From: Tepidimonas thermarum
Lineage (GTDB): Bacteria; Pseudomonadota; Gammaproteobacteria; Burkholderiales; Burkholderiaceae_C
Direction: 5' to 3'
Assembly: GCF_007556705.1 (NCBI RefSeq)
Contig: NZ_VJOL01000005.1
Coordinates: 20,966 to 84,965, forward strand
Length of the DNA stretch: 64,000 bases
In this document: positions 22,401 to 32,028 of the stretch, in pieces
Numbering within the stretch: position 1 is the stretch's first letter
Layout: the number at the start of each line of letters is the position of its first letter
The notes under the pieces: generated by a model
What the model was told of the DNA's origin: nothing
Database searches by the model: none
Seen by the model: only the letters and a program-made list of their open reading frames with translations
Translations under genes and position numbers: made by a program

Positions 22401-23366
22401 GTGGGCACCGCCCCCATCAAAGAGCAGGTGATCCACTTCATCAACAAAAAGATGCCGGGCAACCTGCCCAAGAAAACCGCACGCGCGCTGCTGGACATCG
22501 AGGACAAGGCCTACGTGCCCATCATCCGCGATCCGCAGCGCACCAGCGCCGACGCCGAGGCGGTGTTTTACTTCCCCGGCTGCGGCTCGGAGCGGCTGTT
22601 CAGCCAGGTGGGTCTGGCCACGCAGGCCATGCTGTGGCACGTGGGCGTGCAGACCGTGCTGCCACCCGGCTACCTGTGCTGCGGCTACCCGCAGCGCGGC
22701 AGCGGCCAGTTCGACAAGGCGGAAAAAATCATCACCGACAACCGGGTGTTGTTCCACCGTGTGGCCAACACGCTCAACTACCTCGACATCAAGACCGTGG
22801 TGGTGAGCTGCGGCACCTGCTACGACCAGCTGCAGGGCTATGAATTCGACAAGATCTTCCCCGGCTGCCGCATTGTCGACATCCACGAGTACCTGCTGGA
22901 AAAGGGTGTGAAGCTGGAAGGCAAGGGCGCCTACCTCTACCACGACCCCTGCCACAGCCCCATGAAGCAGCAAGACCCGCTCAAGACCGTCAAGGCCCTG
23001 GTGGGCCCGGCCGTGGTCGCCAGCGACCGCTGCTGCGGCGAGTCCGGGACGCTGGCGGTCACGCGCCCGGACGTGTCCACCCAGGTGCGTTTCCGCAAGG
23101 AGCAGGAGCTGCGCAAAAACGAGCGCGAGCTTGCCGCGGTGGCCGAGCGCCATGGGGTGGCGACCACGCCAGGGCGGACCAAGATTCTGACCTCGTGCCC
23201 GAGCTGTCTGCAGGGGCTGAGCCGCTACGGCGAGGACCTGAGCAACGGGCTGCTGGAGGCCGACTACATCGTCGTCGAGATCGCGCGCCAGGTGCTGGGC
23301 GAAAACTGGCTGCCCGATTACGTGGCGCGCGCCAACGCCGGTGGCATCGAACGGGTGCTGGTGTGA
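19458..23366 (+). CDS. Giant FAD-linked oxidase / Fe-S / CCG-domain dehydrogenase (DUF3683)
   Basis: 1302 residues. An N-terminal DUF3683-type region ([19 protein letters not shown]) is followed by an FAD-binding PCMH domain ([18 protein letters not shown] near 215) and a GlcD/D-lactate-dehydrogenase-like cap. Then comes a ferredoxin module with two [4Fe-4S] motifs ([11 protein letters not shown] near 830, [11 protein letters not shown] near 890), and finally two CCG repeats ([10 protein letters not shown] and [10 protein letters not shown]). The fusion joins what are usually GlcD, GlcF and related subunits. It probably oxidises a 2-hydroxy acid and passes electrons to quinone; the substrate is unknown. 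ATG 19458 begins right before conserved sequence. The HIT gene overlaps its stop. Confidence 0.87.
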   Translation: MNAPTPLHALLDAAPDAPRLREIPYNYTSFSDREIVLRLLGERAWTVLEQLRRERATGRSARMLYEVLGDMWVVQRNPYLQDDLLANPKRRAALIEALHHRLGEIEKRRRPQEDRQRDALVGELLDHARRAVQAFAQSFDEMAALRQRVVKVLRRHTHKDNIKFDGLSRVSHVTDATDWRVEYPFVVLTPDTEAEVAGLVQGCIELGLTIIPRGGGTGYTGGAVPLTWKSAVINTEKLEAMTEVEHVQLPGLAQPVPTIWTEAGVVTQRVADAAERAGFVFAVDPTSAEASCIGGNIAMNAGGKKAVLWGTALDNLASWRMVTPNAEWLEVHRIGHNLGKIHDTEVASFELRYLAADGKTPLRTERLDIPGRSFRKAGLGKDVTDKFLSGLPGVQKEGCDGIITSARWVVHRMPAHTRTVCLEFFGNPKDAVPSIVEIKDFMFAEQKRTGTVLAGLEHLDDRYLKAVGYTTKSKRGTLPKMVLIGDIVGDDPDAVARATSEVVRLANARAGEGFVAVSPEARKKFWADRKRTAAISRHTNAFKINEDVVIPLERMGEYTLGIERINIELSLRNKIRLCDELEAFFARGALPLGKAEDPNDMPGPEWLAERTEQALALIRAVRAQWQAWKEGLDDPAPPGGRSLFEQLQDHSLRASWKTQLRQPLRDLFTGAVFAPVLAECEAIHQRVLKGRVWVALHMHAGDGNVHTNIPVNSDDYDMLQTAHEAVARIMALARSLDGVISGEHGIGITKLEYLSDAELAPFAEYKRRVDPQGRFNRGKLLRDAAALGPDVHAADLSQAYTPSFGLMGYESLIMQQSDIGAIADSIKDCLRCGKCKPVCSTHVPRANLLYSPRNKILATSLLIEAFLYEEQTRRGVSLQHWEEFEDVADHCTVCHKCLSPCPVKIDFGDVSMNMRNLLRKMGRKSWRPGNALAMAFLNATNPETIKLMRTAMVDVGYKAQRLAHEALKGLARRQTSAPPATVGTAPIKEQVIHFINKKMPGNLPKKTARALLDIEDKAYVPIIRDPQRTSADAEAVFYFPGCGSERLFSQVGLATQAMLWHVGVQTVLPPGYLCCGYPQRGSGQFDKAEKIITDNRVLFHRVANTLNYLDIKTVVVSCGTCYDQLQGYEFDKIFPGCRIVDIHEYLLEKGVKLEGKGAYLYHDPCHSPMKQQDPLKTVKALVGPAVVASDRCCGESGTLAVTRPDVSTQVRFRKEQELRKNERELAAVAERHGVATTPGRTKILTSCPSCLQGLSRYGEDLSNGLLEADYIVVEIARQVLGENWLPDYVARANAGGIERVLV

Positions 23367-23824
23367 GCGAGGTTGGGGCCGACTGCCCGCTGTGCCGCGA
23401 CGACGGCGGGCTGCTGCTGTGGCGCGGTCGCGACTGGCGCGTGGTGCGCGCGCTGGGCGCCGAGGTGGCCGAGGCCCCGGCGTGGTACCGGGTCATCGCC
23501 ACCGACCATGTGGCCGAATGGTCCGATCTGCCGCCGGCCGCGCAGGCCGACGCCATGGCCATCGTCACCGCCGTGGAGCGCGCCGTGCGCCGCACCCTGC
23601 AGCCGACCAAGGTCAACCTGGCCGCGCTGGGCAATGTGGTGCCGCATCTGCACTGGCATGTCATCGCCCGCTTTGATTGGGACAGCCGTTTTCCGGCGCC
23701 GGTGTGGGACGCCCCGCGCCGCAGCGCCGACGGCACCCGGTTGGCGGCGCTGCGGGCGGCGTTGCCCGCGTGCGACGCCGCGATCGTTGAGGCGCTCACC
23801 CCGCGAGCGTCCGCCCACCCTTGA
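23363..23824 (+). CDS. HIT-family nucleotide-binding protein
   Basis: 153 residues with the histidine triad [10 protein letters not shown] near residue 94. HIT proteins hydrolyse or transfer nucleotides from phosphoramidates or dinucleotides. A CxxC pair at the N-terminus (CPLC) resembles zinc-binding HIT members found in Burkholderiales. The start is a GTG overlapping the dehydrogenase stop (GTGA), so translation is probably coupled. The real substrate is unknown. Confidence 0.85.
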   Translation: MSEVGADCPLCRDDGGLLLWRGRDWRVVRALGAEVAEAPAWYRVIATDHVAEWSDLPPAAQADAMAIVTAVERAVRRTLQPTKVNLAALGNVVPHLHWHVIARFDWDSRFPAPVWDAPRRSADGTRLAALRAALPACDAAIVEALTPRASAHP

Positions 23825-23842
23825 CCGCTGACGGAAACCGCT

Positions 23843-24256
23843 ATGGCTGCCCATCCCGCTACCGCCCCCGTGCCCGAGTCGATCACCGTTCACGGCGCCT
23901 CGCGCGTGCTCGAGATTGCGTTTGCCGACGGCGCGCGCTTTCGCATCCCGTTCGAGCTGATGCGCGTGTATTCGCCGTCGGCCGAGGTGCAGGGCCACGG
24001 CCCCGGCCAAGCGGTGCTGCAAACCGGCAAGCGCAACGTGGACATCGTGGCGCTGGAGCTGGTGGGCAACTACGCGGTGCAGCCAACGTTTTCGGACGGC
24101 CACGACTCGGGCATTTTTACCTGGGATTATTTGTACTTCCTGGGTTCGCAGCAGGAGGCGCTGTGGGCCGACTACGAGCGACGCCTGGCCGAAGCCGGCG
24201 TCGACCGCGATGCGCCCATGCCCCCCAAAGCCGGCCACGGCTGTGGCCAACACTGA
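23843..24256 (+). CDS. DUF971 (GBBH-like N-terminal) protein
   Basis: 137 residues. The core [36 protein letters not shown], followed by [32 protein letters not shown], matches the DUF971 fold, the small domain found at the N-terminus of gamma-butyrobetaine hydroxylases and in Fe-S assembly proteins. It ends with GCGQH. Function is unknown. It sits 18 bases after the HIT gene and ahead of ubiE, a conserved arrangement in Burkholderiales. Confidence 0.85.
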   Translation: MAAHPATAPVPESITVHGASRVLEIAFADGARFRIPFELMRVYSPSAEVQGHGPGQAVLQTGKRNVDIVALELVGNYAVQPTFSDGHDSGIFTWDYLYFLGSQQEALWADYERRLAEAGVDRDAPMPPKAGHGCGQH

Positions 24257-24279
24257 GCGAAGCCCGCTACGATAGCGGC

Positions 24280-25011
24280 ATGAGCCAAACCCACTTCGGA
24301 TTCCAGACCGTCGACGAGCGCGAAAAAGCGCACCGCGTGCGCGCCGTGTTCGACTCGGTCGCGCCGCGCTACGACCTGATGAACGACCTGATGTCGGCCG
24401 GCCTGCACCGCTGGTGGAAGGCCTACACCGTGATGGTCGCCAACCCGCAGCCAGGGCAGCGCGTGCTCGACATCGCAGGCGGTACGGGCGACCTGGGGCT
24501 GGCCATTGCGCCCAAGGTGCGGCCGGGCGGCACCGTGGTGCACACCGACATCAACGAAGCCATGCTGCGCCACGGGCGCGACCGGCTGCTCGACCACGGC
24601 ATCGTGCTGCCCACGGTGGTGTGCGACGCCGAAGGCCTGCCGTTTCCGGATGGCCACTTCGACCTCGTGACGGTGGCGTTTGGCCTGCGCAACATGACGC
24701 ACAAGGAACTTGCGCTGCGCGAGATGCATCGAGTCCTCAAGGTCGGCGGCAAGCTGCTGGTGCTCGAGTTTTCCAAGGTCGCGCCCCCGCTGCAAAAAGC
24801 CTACGACTGGTACAGCTTCCACGTGTTGCCGCGCCTGGGCCGCTGGGTGGCGAACGATGAGGCCAGCTATCGCTATCTGGCCGAGTCGATCCGTATGCAC
24901 CCCGATCAGGAAACGCTGCGCGCCATGATCCGCGACGCCGGTTTCGGTCATGTCGACGTGCACAACCTGAGCGCTGGCGTCGTTGCGCTGCACGTGGGTT
25001 TGAAGGTCTGA
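24280..25011 (+). CDS. ubiE: Ubiquinone/menaquinone C-methyltransferase
   Basis: SAM-dependent C-methylation of the quinone ring. 243 residues, starting [20 protein letters not shown]. Motif I is [12 protein letters not shown] near 64-75. The UbiE signatures [17 protein letters not shown] and [20 protein letters not shown] are both present. ATG 24280 matches the family start; the open frame extends further upstream over the DUF971 gene, but that part is not UbiE-like. It opens the quinone-synthesis group with ubiJ and ubiB. Confidence 0.97.
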   Translation: MSQTHFGFQTVDEREKAHRVRAVFDSVAPRYDLMNDLMSAGLHRWWKAYTVMVANPQPGQRVLDIAGGTGDLGLAIAPKVRPGGTVVHTDINEAMLRHGRDRLLDHGIVLPTVVCDAEGLPFPDGHFDLVTVAFGLRNMTHKELALREMHRVLKVGGKLLVLEFSKVAPPLQKAYDWYSFHVLPRLGRWVANDEASYRYLAESIRMHPDQETLRAMIRDAGFGHVDVHNLSAGVVALHVGLKV

Positions 25012-25046
25012 TATCTGCGCCCCGTGCGGGGCATGACGGAGGCACC

Positions 25047-26081
25047 GTGAACACAAAACTCGGGACGTGGCTGTTGGTGGCGGCGATGACGCTGTCGTCG
25101 GCCGAGGTGTGGGCCAAGCGCCTGGGTGGCGGTGGCTCGCTGGGCAAGCAGTCCAGCAATGTGGTGCAGCGCAACAGCGCCCCGCAGCCGCCTGCGCCCG
25201 CCCCGGCGCCCGCGCAGGCGCAGGCGCAGGCGCAGGCGCAGTCCGCCCCGGCCGCGCCTGCTGGCGCGGCGGCTGGGGCCGCCGGTGCGGCGGCCAAGCC
25301 GCAGCGCCCCTGGGGTGCCATGCTGGGGGGATTGGCGGCGGGCCTGGGCCTGGCGTGGCTGGCCTCGGCGCTGGGCTTGGGCGAGGCGTTTGCCCAGTTT
25401 TTGCTGATCCTGCTGCTGGTGGTGGCGGTGTGGGCGGTCGTCGCCTGGGTGCGCCGCGCGCGCACGGGCGCGGCGCGCTCGCCCCTGGCGTGGCAGGGCG
25501 CTGGCGCCGGTGCGGGCACCCCGCCCGTGACGCCGCGCAGCTACCAGCCAGGCCATGTCGGCAACGACGCTTCCGCGCGTCCGTGGGAGCGCACGCAGTT
25601 CGGTGGTGACGCGGGGGCGTCTGGCGCCTCGGGCAGCCTGATCGGCAGCGCGCTCGGCGCGGGCGCGGCGTTGACCGGCGCGCAGACGTGGGGCATTCCG
25701 GCGGACTTCGACACCGAGGGCTTTTTGCGCGCCTCCAAAGACAACTTCGTGCGCCTGCAAGCCGCCTGGGACCGCGGCGATATCCCCGCCCTGCGCGCGC
25801 TCATGACCGACGAGATGCTGACGCAAATCGAGGCCCAGCTGGCCGAGCGCGAAGCCGCCCAACCCGGCGTGCCCAACGTCACCGAGGTCGTGACGCTGGA
25901 CGCCCAACTGCTGGGCATCGAGGACCTGGGCCACGCGTACATGGCCAGCGTCGAATTCTCCGGCCTGATCCGCGAGAACCCGGCGCTGGGGCCGCAGCCG
26001 TTTCGCGAGGTCTGGAACATCACCCGCCCCAAAGACGGGCGCGGGGGCTGGTTGGTGGCGGGCGTGCAGGCCCTGCAATGA
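25047..26081 (+). CDS. Tim44-like domain membrane protein
   Basis: 344 residues. An N-terminal signal/anchor (WLLVAAMTLSSAEVWA) is followed by a low-complexity Pro/Ala/Gln linker with an (AQ) repeat, two hydrophobic segments around residues 92-132, and a Tim44-like domain from about residue 225 (DTEGFLRASKDNFVRLQAAWDRGD). GTG 25047 follows ACGGAGG. In Burkholderiales this gene lies regularly between ubiE and ubiJ, but its role is not established. A link to membrane assembly or quinone synthesis is inference from context. Confidence 0.82.
   Translation: MNTKLGTWLLVAAMTLSSAEVWAKRLGGGGSLGKQSSNVVQRNSAPQPPAPAPAPAQAQAQAQAQSAPAAPAGAAAGAAGAAAKPQRPWGAMLGGLAAGLGLAWLASALGLGEAFAQFLLILLLVVAVWAVVAWVRRARTGAARSPLAWQGAGAGAGTPPVTPRSYQPGHVGNDASARPWERTQFGGDAGASGASGSLIGSALGAGAALTGAQTWGIPADFDTEGFLRASKDNFVRLQAAWDRGDIPALRALMTDEMLTQIEAQLAEREAAQPGVPNVTEVVTLDAQLLGIEDLGHAYMASVEFSGLIRENPALGPQPFREVWNITRPKDGRGGWLVAGVQALQ
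25212..25241 (+). repeat. Five tandem GCGCAG hexamers inside the Tim44-like gene
   Basis: Five perfect copies of GCGCAG encode an Ala-Gln dipeptide run in frame within the linker between signal and membrane segments. Copy-number change by slippage would alter only linker length, since each unit is six bases. Confidence 0.85.
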
Positions 26082-26123
26082 GCGCGCGGTGCGGGCGCGG
26101 TCCAATCCGGCAGAATCGGGGGC

Positions 26124-26768
26124 ATGAGCGAGCCCCCGTTTTTCTTTCGATCCCGCCCCGCGGCGGGGCCGTGGCCCCTGCCCACCCCGCCGGCGTGGTT
26201 GCGCGACGAGTTGCGCAACCGCCTCGTGCTTGGGCTCAACCACGTGCTGCAGCAGGAGCCCGAGGCCACCCAGCGCCTGCGCCGGCAGGCGGGCAAGCGC
26301 GTGCGCCTGTGCCTGCGTGCCGGGCCGGACGCGGCCATGCCGGTGCAGCTGCCGACGCTGGAGCTGCCCCTGGACATTTCGCCAGCGGGGTTGCTCCAGA
26401 TCAGCCGTGAGGAGGGGCGTGCCAACGACCTGGTGCTGACCGTCACCGAGCCCTCCCCGCTGGCCTTGGCCGGCAAATTCGCGCGCGGCGAAAAGCCCAC
26501 GGTGGCCATCGAAGGCGATGTGCAGCTGGCCGCCGAGGTGGCGTGGCTGGTCGACAACGTGCGCTGGGACGTCGAGGAGGACTTGGCACGCCTGATGGGC
26601 GATGCCATGGCCCACACCCTGGTGCAGACGGTGCGCCGTGCGGTGGCGGCGTTGCGCTCCGGGCTGCAACCCGCCGTGCAGGCCGCGCGCGAGCGCGCGC
26701 AGGCCCTGCGCGCGGGTGTGCGGCCAGCGCCGCCGTCGGCGGCGCCCGCGGGCGGAGCCGACGCATGA
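26124..26768 (+). CDS. ubiJ: Ubiquinone biosynthesis accessory factor UbiJ (SCP2 domain)
   Basis: 214 residues. The N-terminal half ([20 protein letters not shown], then [15 protein letters not shown]) is an SCP2-like lipid-binding fold, with [18 protein letters not shown] as the best-conserved stretch. The C-terminal half is helical. UbiJ with UbiK is thought to carry hydrophobic quinone intermediates in the Ubi complex. ubiB starts within its stop codon (ATGA), and the ubiE-ubiJ-ubiB order supports the call even though the sequence family is divergent. Confidence 0.88.
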   Translation: MSEPPFFFRSRPAAGPWPLPTPPAWLRDELRNRLVLGLNHVLQQEPEATQRLRRQAGKRVRLCLRAGPDAAMPVQLPTLELPLDISPAGLLQISREEGRANDLVLTVTEPSPLALAGKFARGEKPTVAIEGDVQLAAEVAWLVDNVRWDVEEDLARLMGDAMAHTLVQTVRRAVAALRSGLQPAVQAARERAQALRAGVRPAPPSAAPAGGADA

Positions 26769-28318
26769 GGCGCTGGCTGCGCGGCTGGTTCATTGTCTGG
26801 GTCGTGCTGCGCTACGGCCTGGACGAGTTGGCGCTGTCGGGCTTTCGGCACCCGGTGCTGGGGCTGGTGCGCCGTGTGCTGACCATCGGGCGCGACCTGT
26901 CGGCCCCGCGCGGTCAGCGCCTGCGCGAGGCGCTGGAGCGGCTGGGGCCGATCTTCGTCAAGTTTGGCCAGGTGCTCTCCACCCGGCGCGATTTGCTGCC
27001 GGCCGATATCGCGGACGAGCTCGCACGGCTGCAGGACCGCGTGCCGCCGTTTCCGAGTGACGTGGCCATCGCCACCATCGAGCGCGCCTTTGGGCGGCCG
27101 CTGGATGCGGTCTTTGCCCATTTCGAGCGCCAGCCGGTGGCCAGCGCTTCGATTGCCCAGGTGCATTTTGCCACCCTGCGCGATGGGCGCGAGGTGGCGG
27201 TGAAGGTGCTGCGCCCGAACATGCTGCCGGTGATCGAAAAAGACCTGGCCTTGATGCGCACCATGGCCGCATGGCTGGAGCGTTTGTCGCGTGACGGCCG
27301 CCGTCTCAAGCCACGCGAGGTGGTGGCGGAGTTCGACAAATACCTGCACGACGAGCTCGACCTCTTGCGCGAAGCGGCCAACGCCGCCCAGTTGCGCCGC
27401 AACATGGCCGGGCTGGACCTGGTGCTCATCCCCGAGATGTATTGGGACTGGTGCCGCAGCGACGTGCTGGTGATGGAGCGCATGCGCGGCGTGCCGATCA
27501 ACCAGGTGCAGCGCCTGCGCGAGGCGGGCGTGGACATCCCGCGCCTGGCGCGCGACGGCGTCACGATCTTTTTCACCCAGGTGTTTCGCGACGGCTTTTT
27601 CCACGCCGACATGCACCCGGGCAACATCCAGGTCTCGCTCGAGCCGGCAACCTTTGGGCGCTACATTTCGCTCGACTTTGGCATCGTCGGCACGCTCACG
27701 CAGTTCGACAAGGAGTACCTGGCGCAAAACTTCACGGCGTTTTTTCGGCGCGACTACAAGCGCGTGGCCGAGCTGCACATCGAATCGGGTTGGGTGCCGG
27801 CCGGCACGCGTGTCGACGAGCTCGAAGCCGCCATTCGCGCCGTGTGCGAGCCGTACTTCGATCGGCCGCTCAAGGACATTTCGCTGGGGCTGGTGCTGAT
27901 GCGGCTGTTTCAAACCTCGCGCCGCTTCAATGTCGAAATCCAGCCGCAGCTGGTGCTGCTGCAAAAGACGCTGCTCAACATCGAGGGGCTGGGCCGCGAG
28001 CTCGACCCCGACCTCGACCTCTGGAGCACGGCCAAGCCCTTCCTGGAAAAGTGGATGCTCGAGCAGGTTGGGCCGAAAAAATTCTGGCGCCAGCTCCAGG
28101 CCGAGGCGCCGCATTACGCCAAGCTGTTGCCCGAGCTGCCACGCTTGCTGCACGACTACCTGCGCCAGCGGCCCACCGACTTGCGTCACGAGATCGACCG
28201 CCTGGTGCGGGAGCAGCGGCGCACCCAGCGCCTGCTGATGATGGTGATCTACGTGCTGTTTGGGTTCGTCGCCGGCCTCATGGCCATGCAGTGGTGGTTG
28301 CGGCTGCGCCTGTGGTAG
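26765..28318 (+). CDS. ubiB: Ubiquinone biosynthesis regulatory ATPase UbiB
   Basis: ADCK/ABC1-type atypical kinase needed for coenzyme Q formation. 517 residues. The KxGQ motif appears as KFGQ at residues 66-69, ATP-binding Lys lies in [11 protein letters not shown], the catalytic-loop equivalent is [13 protein letters not shown] and the metal-binding one is [10 protein letters not shown]-terminal transmembrane helix ([19 protein letters not shown]) anchors it in the inner membrane. ATG 26765 overlaps the ubiJ stop and gives the family's usual length; the longer upstream frame is a shadow of ubiJ. Confidence 0.97.
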   Translation: MRRWLRGWFIVWVVLRYGLDELALSGFRHPVLGLVRRVLTIGRDLSAPRGQRLREALERLGPIFVKFGQVLSTRRDLLPADIADELARLQDRVPPFPSDVAIATIERAFGRPLDAVFAHFERQPVASASIAQVHFATLRDGREVAVKVLRPNMLPVIEKDLALMRTMAAWLERLSRDGRRLKPREVVAEFDKYLHDELDLLREAANAAQLRRNMAGLDLVLIPEMYWDWCRSDVLVMERMRGVPINQVQRLREAGVDIPRLARDGVTIFFTQVFRDGFFHADMHPGNIQVSLEPATFGRYISLDFGIVGTLTQFDKEYLAQNFTAFFRRDYKRVAELHIESGWVPAGTRVDELEAAIRAVCEPYFDRPLKDISLGLVLMRLFQTSRRFNVEIQPQLVLLQKTLLNIEGLGRELDPDLDLWSTAKPFLEKWMLEQVGPKKFWRQLQAEAPHYAKLLPELPRLLHDYLRQRPTDLRHEIDRLVREQRRTQRLLMMVIYVLFGFVAGLMAMQWWLRLRLW

Positions 28319-28331
28319 GTGGGCTTGAAGG

Positions 28332-28369
28332 GTGGGGTGGTGCGCCCCACTTATAATGCAAAGTTTTGC
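28332..28369 (+). promoter_or_regulatory. Promoter region with two dyads ahead of the fmdB-like gene
   Basis: A consensus -10 box TATAAT (28352-28357) follows a dyad GTGGGG/CCCCAC (28332-28350) that covers the -35 position. A second small palindrome, GCAAA-GT-TTTGC (28358-28369), lies at the expected start point. The first dyad might also end ubiB transcripts. No good -35 is seen, which would fit an activator-dependent or weak promoter. Confidence 0.45.
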
Positions 28370-28410
28370 TGAATCCCGGTTCCAACCCAGACTTCCTTGC
28401 AGGTGCAGCC

Positions 28411-28716
28411 ATGCCCATCTACGCGTACAAGTGCGAGTCCTGTGGCCACGCCAAGGACGTGTTGCAAAAGGTGTCGGACGAGCCGCTGACCACGTGCCCG
28501 GCGTGCGGCGCGTCGACGTTTCGCAAGCAGTTGACCGCTGCCGGTTTTCAGCTCAAAGGGACCGGCTGGTACGTGACCGATTTCCGCAACAGCGGCGACT
28601 CGGGGGCGGCCGCGGGTGCGGGCGCTGCGGCCACGACGGCGAGCGCGCAAAGCAGCGCGTCGTCCAGCAGCGATGCAGGCGCGACGCCGTGCGGGGCCGC
28701 CTGTGGCTGTCATTGA
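28411..28716 (+). CDS. FmdB-family zinc-ribbon protein
   Basis: 101 residues. MPIYAYKCESCGHAKDVLQK, then CPACG, form a zinc ribbon of two CxxC pairs. The region FRKQLTAAGFQLKGTGWYVTDFRN is typical of the family. The Ser/Ala-rich tail ends in a Cys cluster (CGAACGCH). The name comes from an Amidohydrolase-operon regulator in Methylophilus; the role in most bacteria is unknown. ATG 28411 gives the canonical start. The gene sits directly ahead of DUF502 and aspS, as in other betaproteobacteria. Confidence 0.88.
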   Translation: MPIYAYKCESCGHAKDVLQKVSDEPLTTCPACGASTFRKQLTAAGFQLKGTGWYVTDFRNSGDSGAAAGAGAAATTASAQSSASSSSDAGATPCGAACGCH

Positions 28717-29377
28717 GCGGTCGCGGGTCGTGGGCGCCCTGCGGCGCTGGCTGCTGTCCGGGCTGCTCGTCCTCGTCCCCCTGATCGTCACCCTGTGGGT
28801 GCTGGACTGGGTCGTCTCGACCCTGGACCAGACGCTCAACATCCTGCCCGCGGCCTGGCAGCCGGAGCGCTGGCTGGGCATGCGGTTGCCCGGCATGGGT
28901 GTGCTGCTGGCCCTGGCCATCGTGCTGGGCATCGGCGCGATCGCGTCCAACTACGTGGGCAACCAGCTCATCGCGTGGTGGCACGCGTTGCTGCAGCGCA
29001 TCCCCGTGGTGCGCTCGATTTATTCGGGCGTCAAGCAGGTGTCGGACACGTTGCTGTCCGAGAAGGGCAATGCCTTTCGCCAGGCGCTGCTGGTGCAGTG
29101 GCCGCGCGAGGGCATGTGGACCATCGCTTTTTTGACCGGCGCCCCGGGCGGCGATGTGGCGCGCCACCTGCCGCCGCAGGACTACTACAGCGTGTACGTG
29201 CCGACCACGCCCAACCCGACCGGCGGCTACTTCGTCATGGTGCACCGGCGCGATGTCGTGCCGCTGGCGATGAGCGTGGACGAGGCGCTGACCTACGTCA
29301 TTTCCATGGGGGTCATCGTGCCCGGGGGGCGCAAGCCCCCGCTGGCGGCCCCGGTGTCACCCGCCGGGCCGGCATGA
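28703..29377 (+). CDS. DUF502 membrane protein
   Basis: About 224 residues. Two transmembrane helices at the N-terminal side (LLSGLLVLVPLIVTLWVLDW, and GMGVLLALAIVLGIGAIA) are followed by a cytoplasmic or periplasmic domain with RIPVVRSIYSGVKQVSDTLL and PTTPNPTGGYFVMV, the DUF502 hallmarks. Function is unknown. The start is uncertain: GTG 28703 overlaps the fmdB-like gene by 14 bases, while GTG 28730 would start right at the first helix without overlap. It precedes aspS. Confidence 0.83.
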   Translation: MAVIERSRVVGALRRWLLSGLLVLVPLIVTLWVLDWVVSTLDQTLNILPAAWQPERWLGMRLPGMGVLLALAIVLGIGAIASNYVGNQLIAWWHALLQRIPVVRSIYSGVKQVSDTLLSEKGNAFRQALLVQWPREGMWTIAFLTGAPGGDVARHLPPQDYYSVYVPTTPNPTGGYFVMVHRRDVVPLAMSVDEALTYVISMGVIVPGGRKPPLAAPVSPAGPA

Positions 29378-29420
29378 GCCGCCCGGACCCTGTTGACCGT
29401 TGCTATCGAAGGTTATTTCC

Positions 29421-31214
29421 ATGCACATGCGCACCACCTACTGCGGTCTGGTGACCGAGGCCCTGATGGGGCAGACCGTGACCCTGTGCGGTTGGGTCAA
29501 CCGGCGCCGCGACCACGGCGGCGTCATCTTCGTCGACCTGCGCGACCGCGAGGGCACCGTGCAAGTCGTTTGCGACCCCGACCGCCCCGAGATGTTTGCC
29601 ACCGCCGAAGGGCTGCGCAACGAGTTTTGCATTCAGGTCAAAGGGGTGGTGCGCGCCCGGCCCGAGGGCACGGTCAACGAATCGATCCGCAGTGGCAAGG
29701 TCGAGGTGCTGTGCCACGAGATCGCGGTGCTCAACCCCTCGGTGACGCCGCCGTTTCAGCTCGACGACGAGCACCTCTCCGAGACCACGCGCCTGACCCA
29801 CCGCGTGCTGGATCTGCGCCGGCCGTACATGCAGCGCAATTTGATGCTGCGCTACCGCGTGGCGATGGAGGTGCGCAAGTTCCTGGACGCCAACGGCTTC
29901 ATCGACATCGAAACGCCGATGCTGACCAAGAGCACGCCCGAGGGCGCGCGCGACTACCTGGTGCCCAGCCGCGTGCACGACGGCATGTTCTACGCCTTGC
30001 CGCAGTCGCCGCAGTTGTTCAAGCAGCTGCTCATGGTGGCGGGGTTTGACCGCTACTACCAGATCACCAAGTGCTTCCGCGACGAGGACCTGCGCGCCGA
30101 CCGGCAGCCCGAGTTTACGCAAATCGACATCGAAACGTCGTTCATGACCGAGCAGGAGATACGTGACCTGTTCCAGGGCATGATCAAGACCGTGTTTGCC
30201 AACACCTTGGGCGTGGACCTGGGGACGTTTCCGGTCATGCCGTATGCCGAGGCGATGGCGCGCTTTGGCTCGGACAAGCCGGATCTGCGCGTCAAGCTCG
30301 AGTTCACCGAGCTCACCGACGTCATGAAGGACGTGGACTTCAAGGTGTTCTCGGCGCCGGCGCAAATGGCCGGTGGGCGCGTGGTGGCCCTGCGCGTGCC
30401 GGGCGGCGGGGCGTTTACGCGCAGCGAGATCGACGCCTACACCGAGTTCGTCAAGATCTATGGCGCCAAGGGGTTGGCCTGGATCAAGGTCAACGACGTG
30501 GCGGCCGGCCGCGACGGGCTGCAGTCGCCCATCGTCAAAAACCTGCACGACGCGGCGCTGCAGGCGATTGTGCAGCGCACCGGGGCGGCCAACGGCGATT
30601 TGCTGTTTTTCGGCGCGGACAAGGCCAAGATCGTCAACGACGCGATGGGGGCGCTGCGCGTCAAGATCGGTCACAGTGCCTTTGCCAAGGCTCATGGCCT
30701 GTTCGAAGACCGCTGGGCACCGCTGTGGGTGGTGGACTTCCCGATGTTCGAGTACGACGAGGACGAGCAGCGCTGGGTTGCGGTGCACCACCCCTTTACC
30801 GCGCCCAAGGACGGCCATGAGGACCTGATGGACACCAACCCCGGCGCCTGCCTGGCCAAGGCCTACGACATGGTGCTCAACGGCTGGGAGCTCGGCGGCG
30901 GCTCGGTACGCATCCACCGCGCCGATGTGCAAAGCAAGGTGTTTGCGGCGCTCAAGATCGGGCCGGAGGAGGCGCGCGCCAAATTCGGCTTCCTGCTCGA
31001 CGCGTTGCAGTACGGCGCGCCACCGCATGGCGGGCTGGCCTTTGGGCTGGATCGCCTGATCACGCTCATGACCGGGGCGGAGTCGATCCGCGACGTGATC
31101 GCCTTCCCCAAAACCCAGCGCGCCCAGTGCCTGTTGACCCATGCTCCCAGCCCCGTGGACGAAAAGCAGTTGCGCGAGCTCCACATCCGGCTGCGCAACC
31201 CGCAGCCGGCGTGA
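29421..31214 (+). CDS. aspS: Aspartyl-tRNA synthetase
   Basis: 597 residues, the bacterial type. The N-terminal OB-fold anticodon domain has [20 protein letters not shown]. The class II core has [20 protein letters not shown] and motif 2 [22 protein letters not shown] insertion domain spans about 285-410, and motif 3 is [14 protein letters not shown] near 540. ATG 29421 has GAAGG eight bases upstream; the ATG two codons later is also possible. The last codons contain a perfect 9-base-pair hairpin (31187-31209), but no T-run follows. Confidence 0.98.
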   Translation: MHMRTTYCGLVTEALMGQTVTLCGWVNRRRDHGGVIFVDLRDREGTVQVVCDPDRPEMFATAEGLRNEFCIQVKGVVRARPEGTVNESIRSGKVEVLCHEIAVLNPSVTPPFQLDDEHLSETTRLTHRVLDLRRPYMQRNLMLRYRVAMEVRKFLDANGFIDIETPMLTKSTPEGARDYLVPSRVHDGMFYALPQSPQLFKQLLMVAGFDRYYQITKCFRDEDLRADRQPEFTQIDIETSFMTEQEIRDLFQGMIKTVFANTLGVDLGTFPVMPYAEAMARFGSDKPDLRVKLEFTELTDVMKDVDFKVFSAPAQMAGGRVVALRVPGGGAFTRSEIDAYTEFVKIYGAKGLAWIKVNDVAAGRDGLQSPIVKNLHDAALQAIVQRTGAANGDLLFFGADKAKIVNDAMGALRVKIGHSAFAKAHGLFEDRWAPLWVVDFPMFEYDEDEQRWVAVHHPFTAPKDGHEDLMDTNPGACLAKAYDMVLNGWELGGGSVRIHRADVQSKVFAALKIGPEEARAKFGFLLDALQYGAPPHGGLAFGLDRLITLMTGAESIRDVIAFPKTQRAQCLLTHAPSPVDEKQLRELHIRLRNPQPA

Positions 31215-31259
31215 TACAGTGAGCCGAGTTCCCCATCAACGCACAGGAAGGAGCGTGTC

Positions 31260-31571
31260 ATGACCGATACCACGATGGCCCCGAAAGACAAGCTGGTTGC
31301 CGACCTCAAGGTCGTCGTCTCCGACGCGGAGGAGCTGCTCGCGGCCACCGCCCATTCGACGGGCGAGAAGGTGGCCGAGCTGCGCGAGCGGCTGCAGGAA
31401 AACCTGCGCTCGGCGCGCTACCGCCTGGCCGATGCCGAAGCGGCGCTGCGCGAGCGCACGCGCGAAGTGGCCAAGGCCACCGACCACTACGTACACGAAC
31501 ACCCCTGGAAAGCGATCGGCGTGGCCGCGGGCATTGGCCTGCTGGTGGGCATGCTGATCGGTCGTCGCTGA
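31260..31571 (+). CDS. DUF883 / ElaB-YqjD-like membrane-anchored protein
   Basis: 103 residues: a long amphipathic helix with heptad-like Glu/Leu/Arg spacing (about 15-75) and a C-terminal transmembrane helix (AIGVAAGIGLLVGMLIG) ending GRR. This is the plan of YqjD and ElaB, which tether to the inner membrane and bind ribosomes in stationary phase in E. coli. AGGAAGGAG precedes ATG 31260. It forms a trio with the next two genes, as yqjD-yqjE-yqjK does in enterobacteria. Confidence 0.88.
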   Translation: MTDTTMAPKDKLVADLKVVVSDAEELLAATAHSTGEKVAELRERLQENLRSARYRLADAEAALRERTREVAKATDHYVHEHPWKAIGVAAGIGLLVGMLIGRR

Positions 31572-31611
31572 TCCTGCCGACCGAGGCAGGGATTGCGGGT
31601 ACGCCGCCGGC

Positions 31612-32028
31612 ATGGCACGGCAAACCGACGCGGCGCACGATGCCGCGACGCGCGAGTCGCTCTGGAGCGCCAGCCGCGGCTGGCTGCGCGACGCGGCGGA
31701 GCTGCTGCGCGTGCGCCTGGCGCTGCTGGGCGTCGAGGCTGGCGCGCATGCACTCGATGTCGTCCAGGCGCTGGCCGCCGCCGTGGCGGCGGCGGTGTTG
31801 CTCTGCCTTGGGCTGGGGTTTTTGGCCGTGCTGCTGACCGTGCTGCTCTGGGAGGGGCAGCGCGTGCTGGCGCTGGCGCTGTTTGCGGCCGTCTTCCTCA
31901 CGCTGGGGGTGGTGACGCTGTTGTGGGCGCGCCGCCGCCTGCTGGGTGTGCGCTGGTTTGCCGCCAGCGCCGCCGAGCTGCAGCGCGACGTGCAGCGGCT
32001 GCGCGGTGACCGAGATGGCGCCGCCTGA
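31612..32028 (+). CDS. YqjE-like membrane protein (holin-like superfamily)
   Basis: 138 residues with two long hydrophobic helices (AVAAAVLLCLGLGFLAVLLTVLLW, and LALALFAAVFLTLGVVTLLW) between basic amphipathic ends. It belongs to the group often labelled phage holin family protein, but no phage genes lie nearby. The setting between YqjD-like and YqjK-like genes points to a host envelope or stress role, which remains unproven. The following gene overlaps its end by 14 bases. Confidence 0.8.
   Translation: MARQTDAAHDAATRESLWSASRGWLRDAAELLRVRLALLGVEAGAHALDVVQALAAAVAAAVLLCLGLGFLAVLLTVLLWEGQRVLALALFAAVFLTLGVVTLLWARRRLLGVRWFAASAAELQRDVQRLRGDRDGAA

Noticed and set aside
19329..23153. 1274-codon minus-strand open frame opposite the giant dehydrogenase
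   Set aside because: Same effect of G+C-rich codons; the plus strand has clear FAD, Fe-S and CCG motifs.
25212..25241. Short tandem repeat as a CRISPR array
   Set aside because: Units are six bases, contiguous and coding; there are no spacers.
31187..31209. Perfect 9-base-pair hairpin at the end of aspS as a terminator
   Set aside because: It lies inside the coding sequence and has no T-run; coding constraint in GC-rich DNA can explain it.
31612..32028. Holin-like protein as evidence of a prophage
   Set aside because: No other phage gene is near; the YqjD/YqjE/YqjK context explains it.
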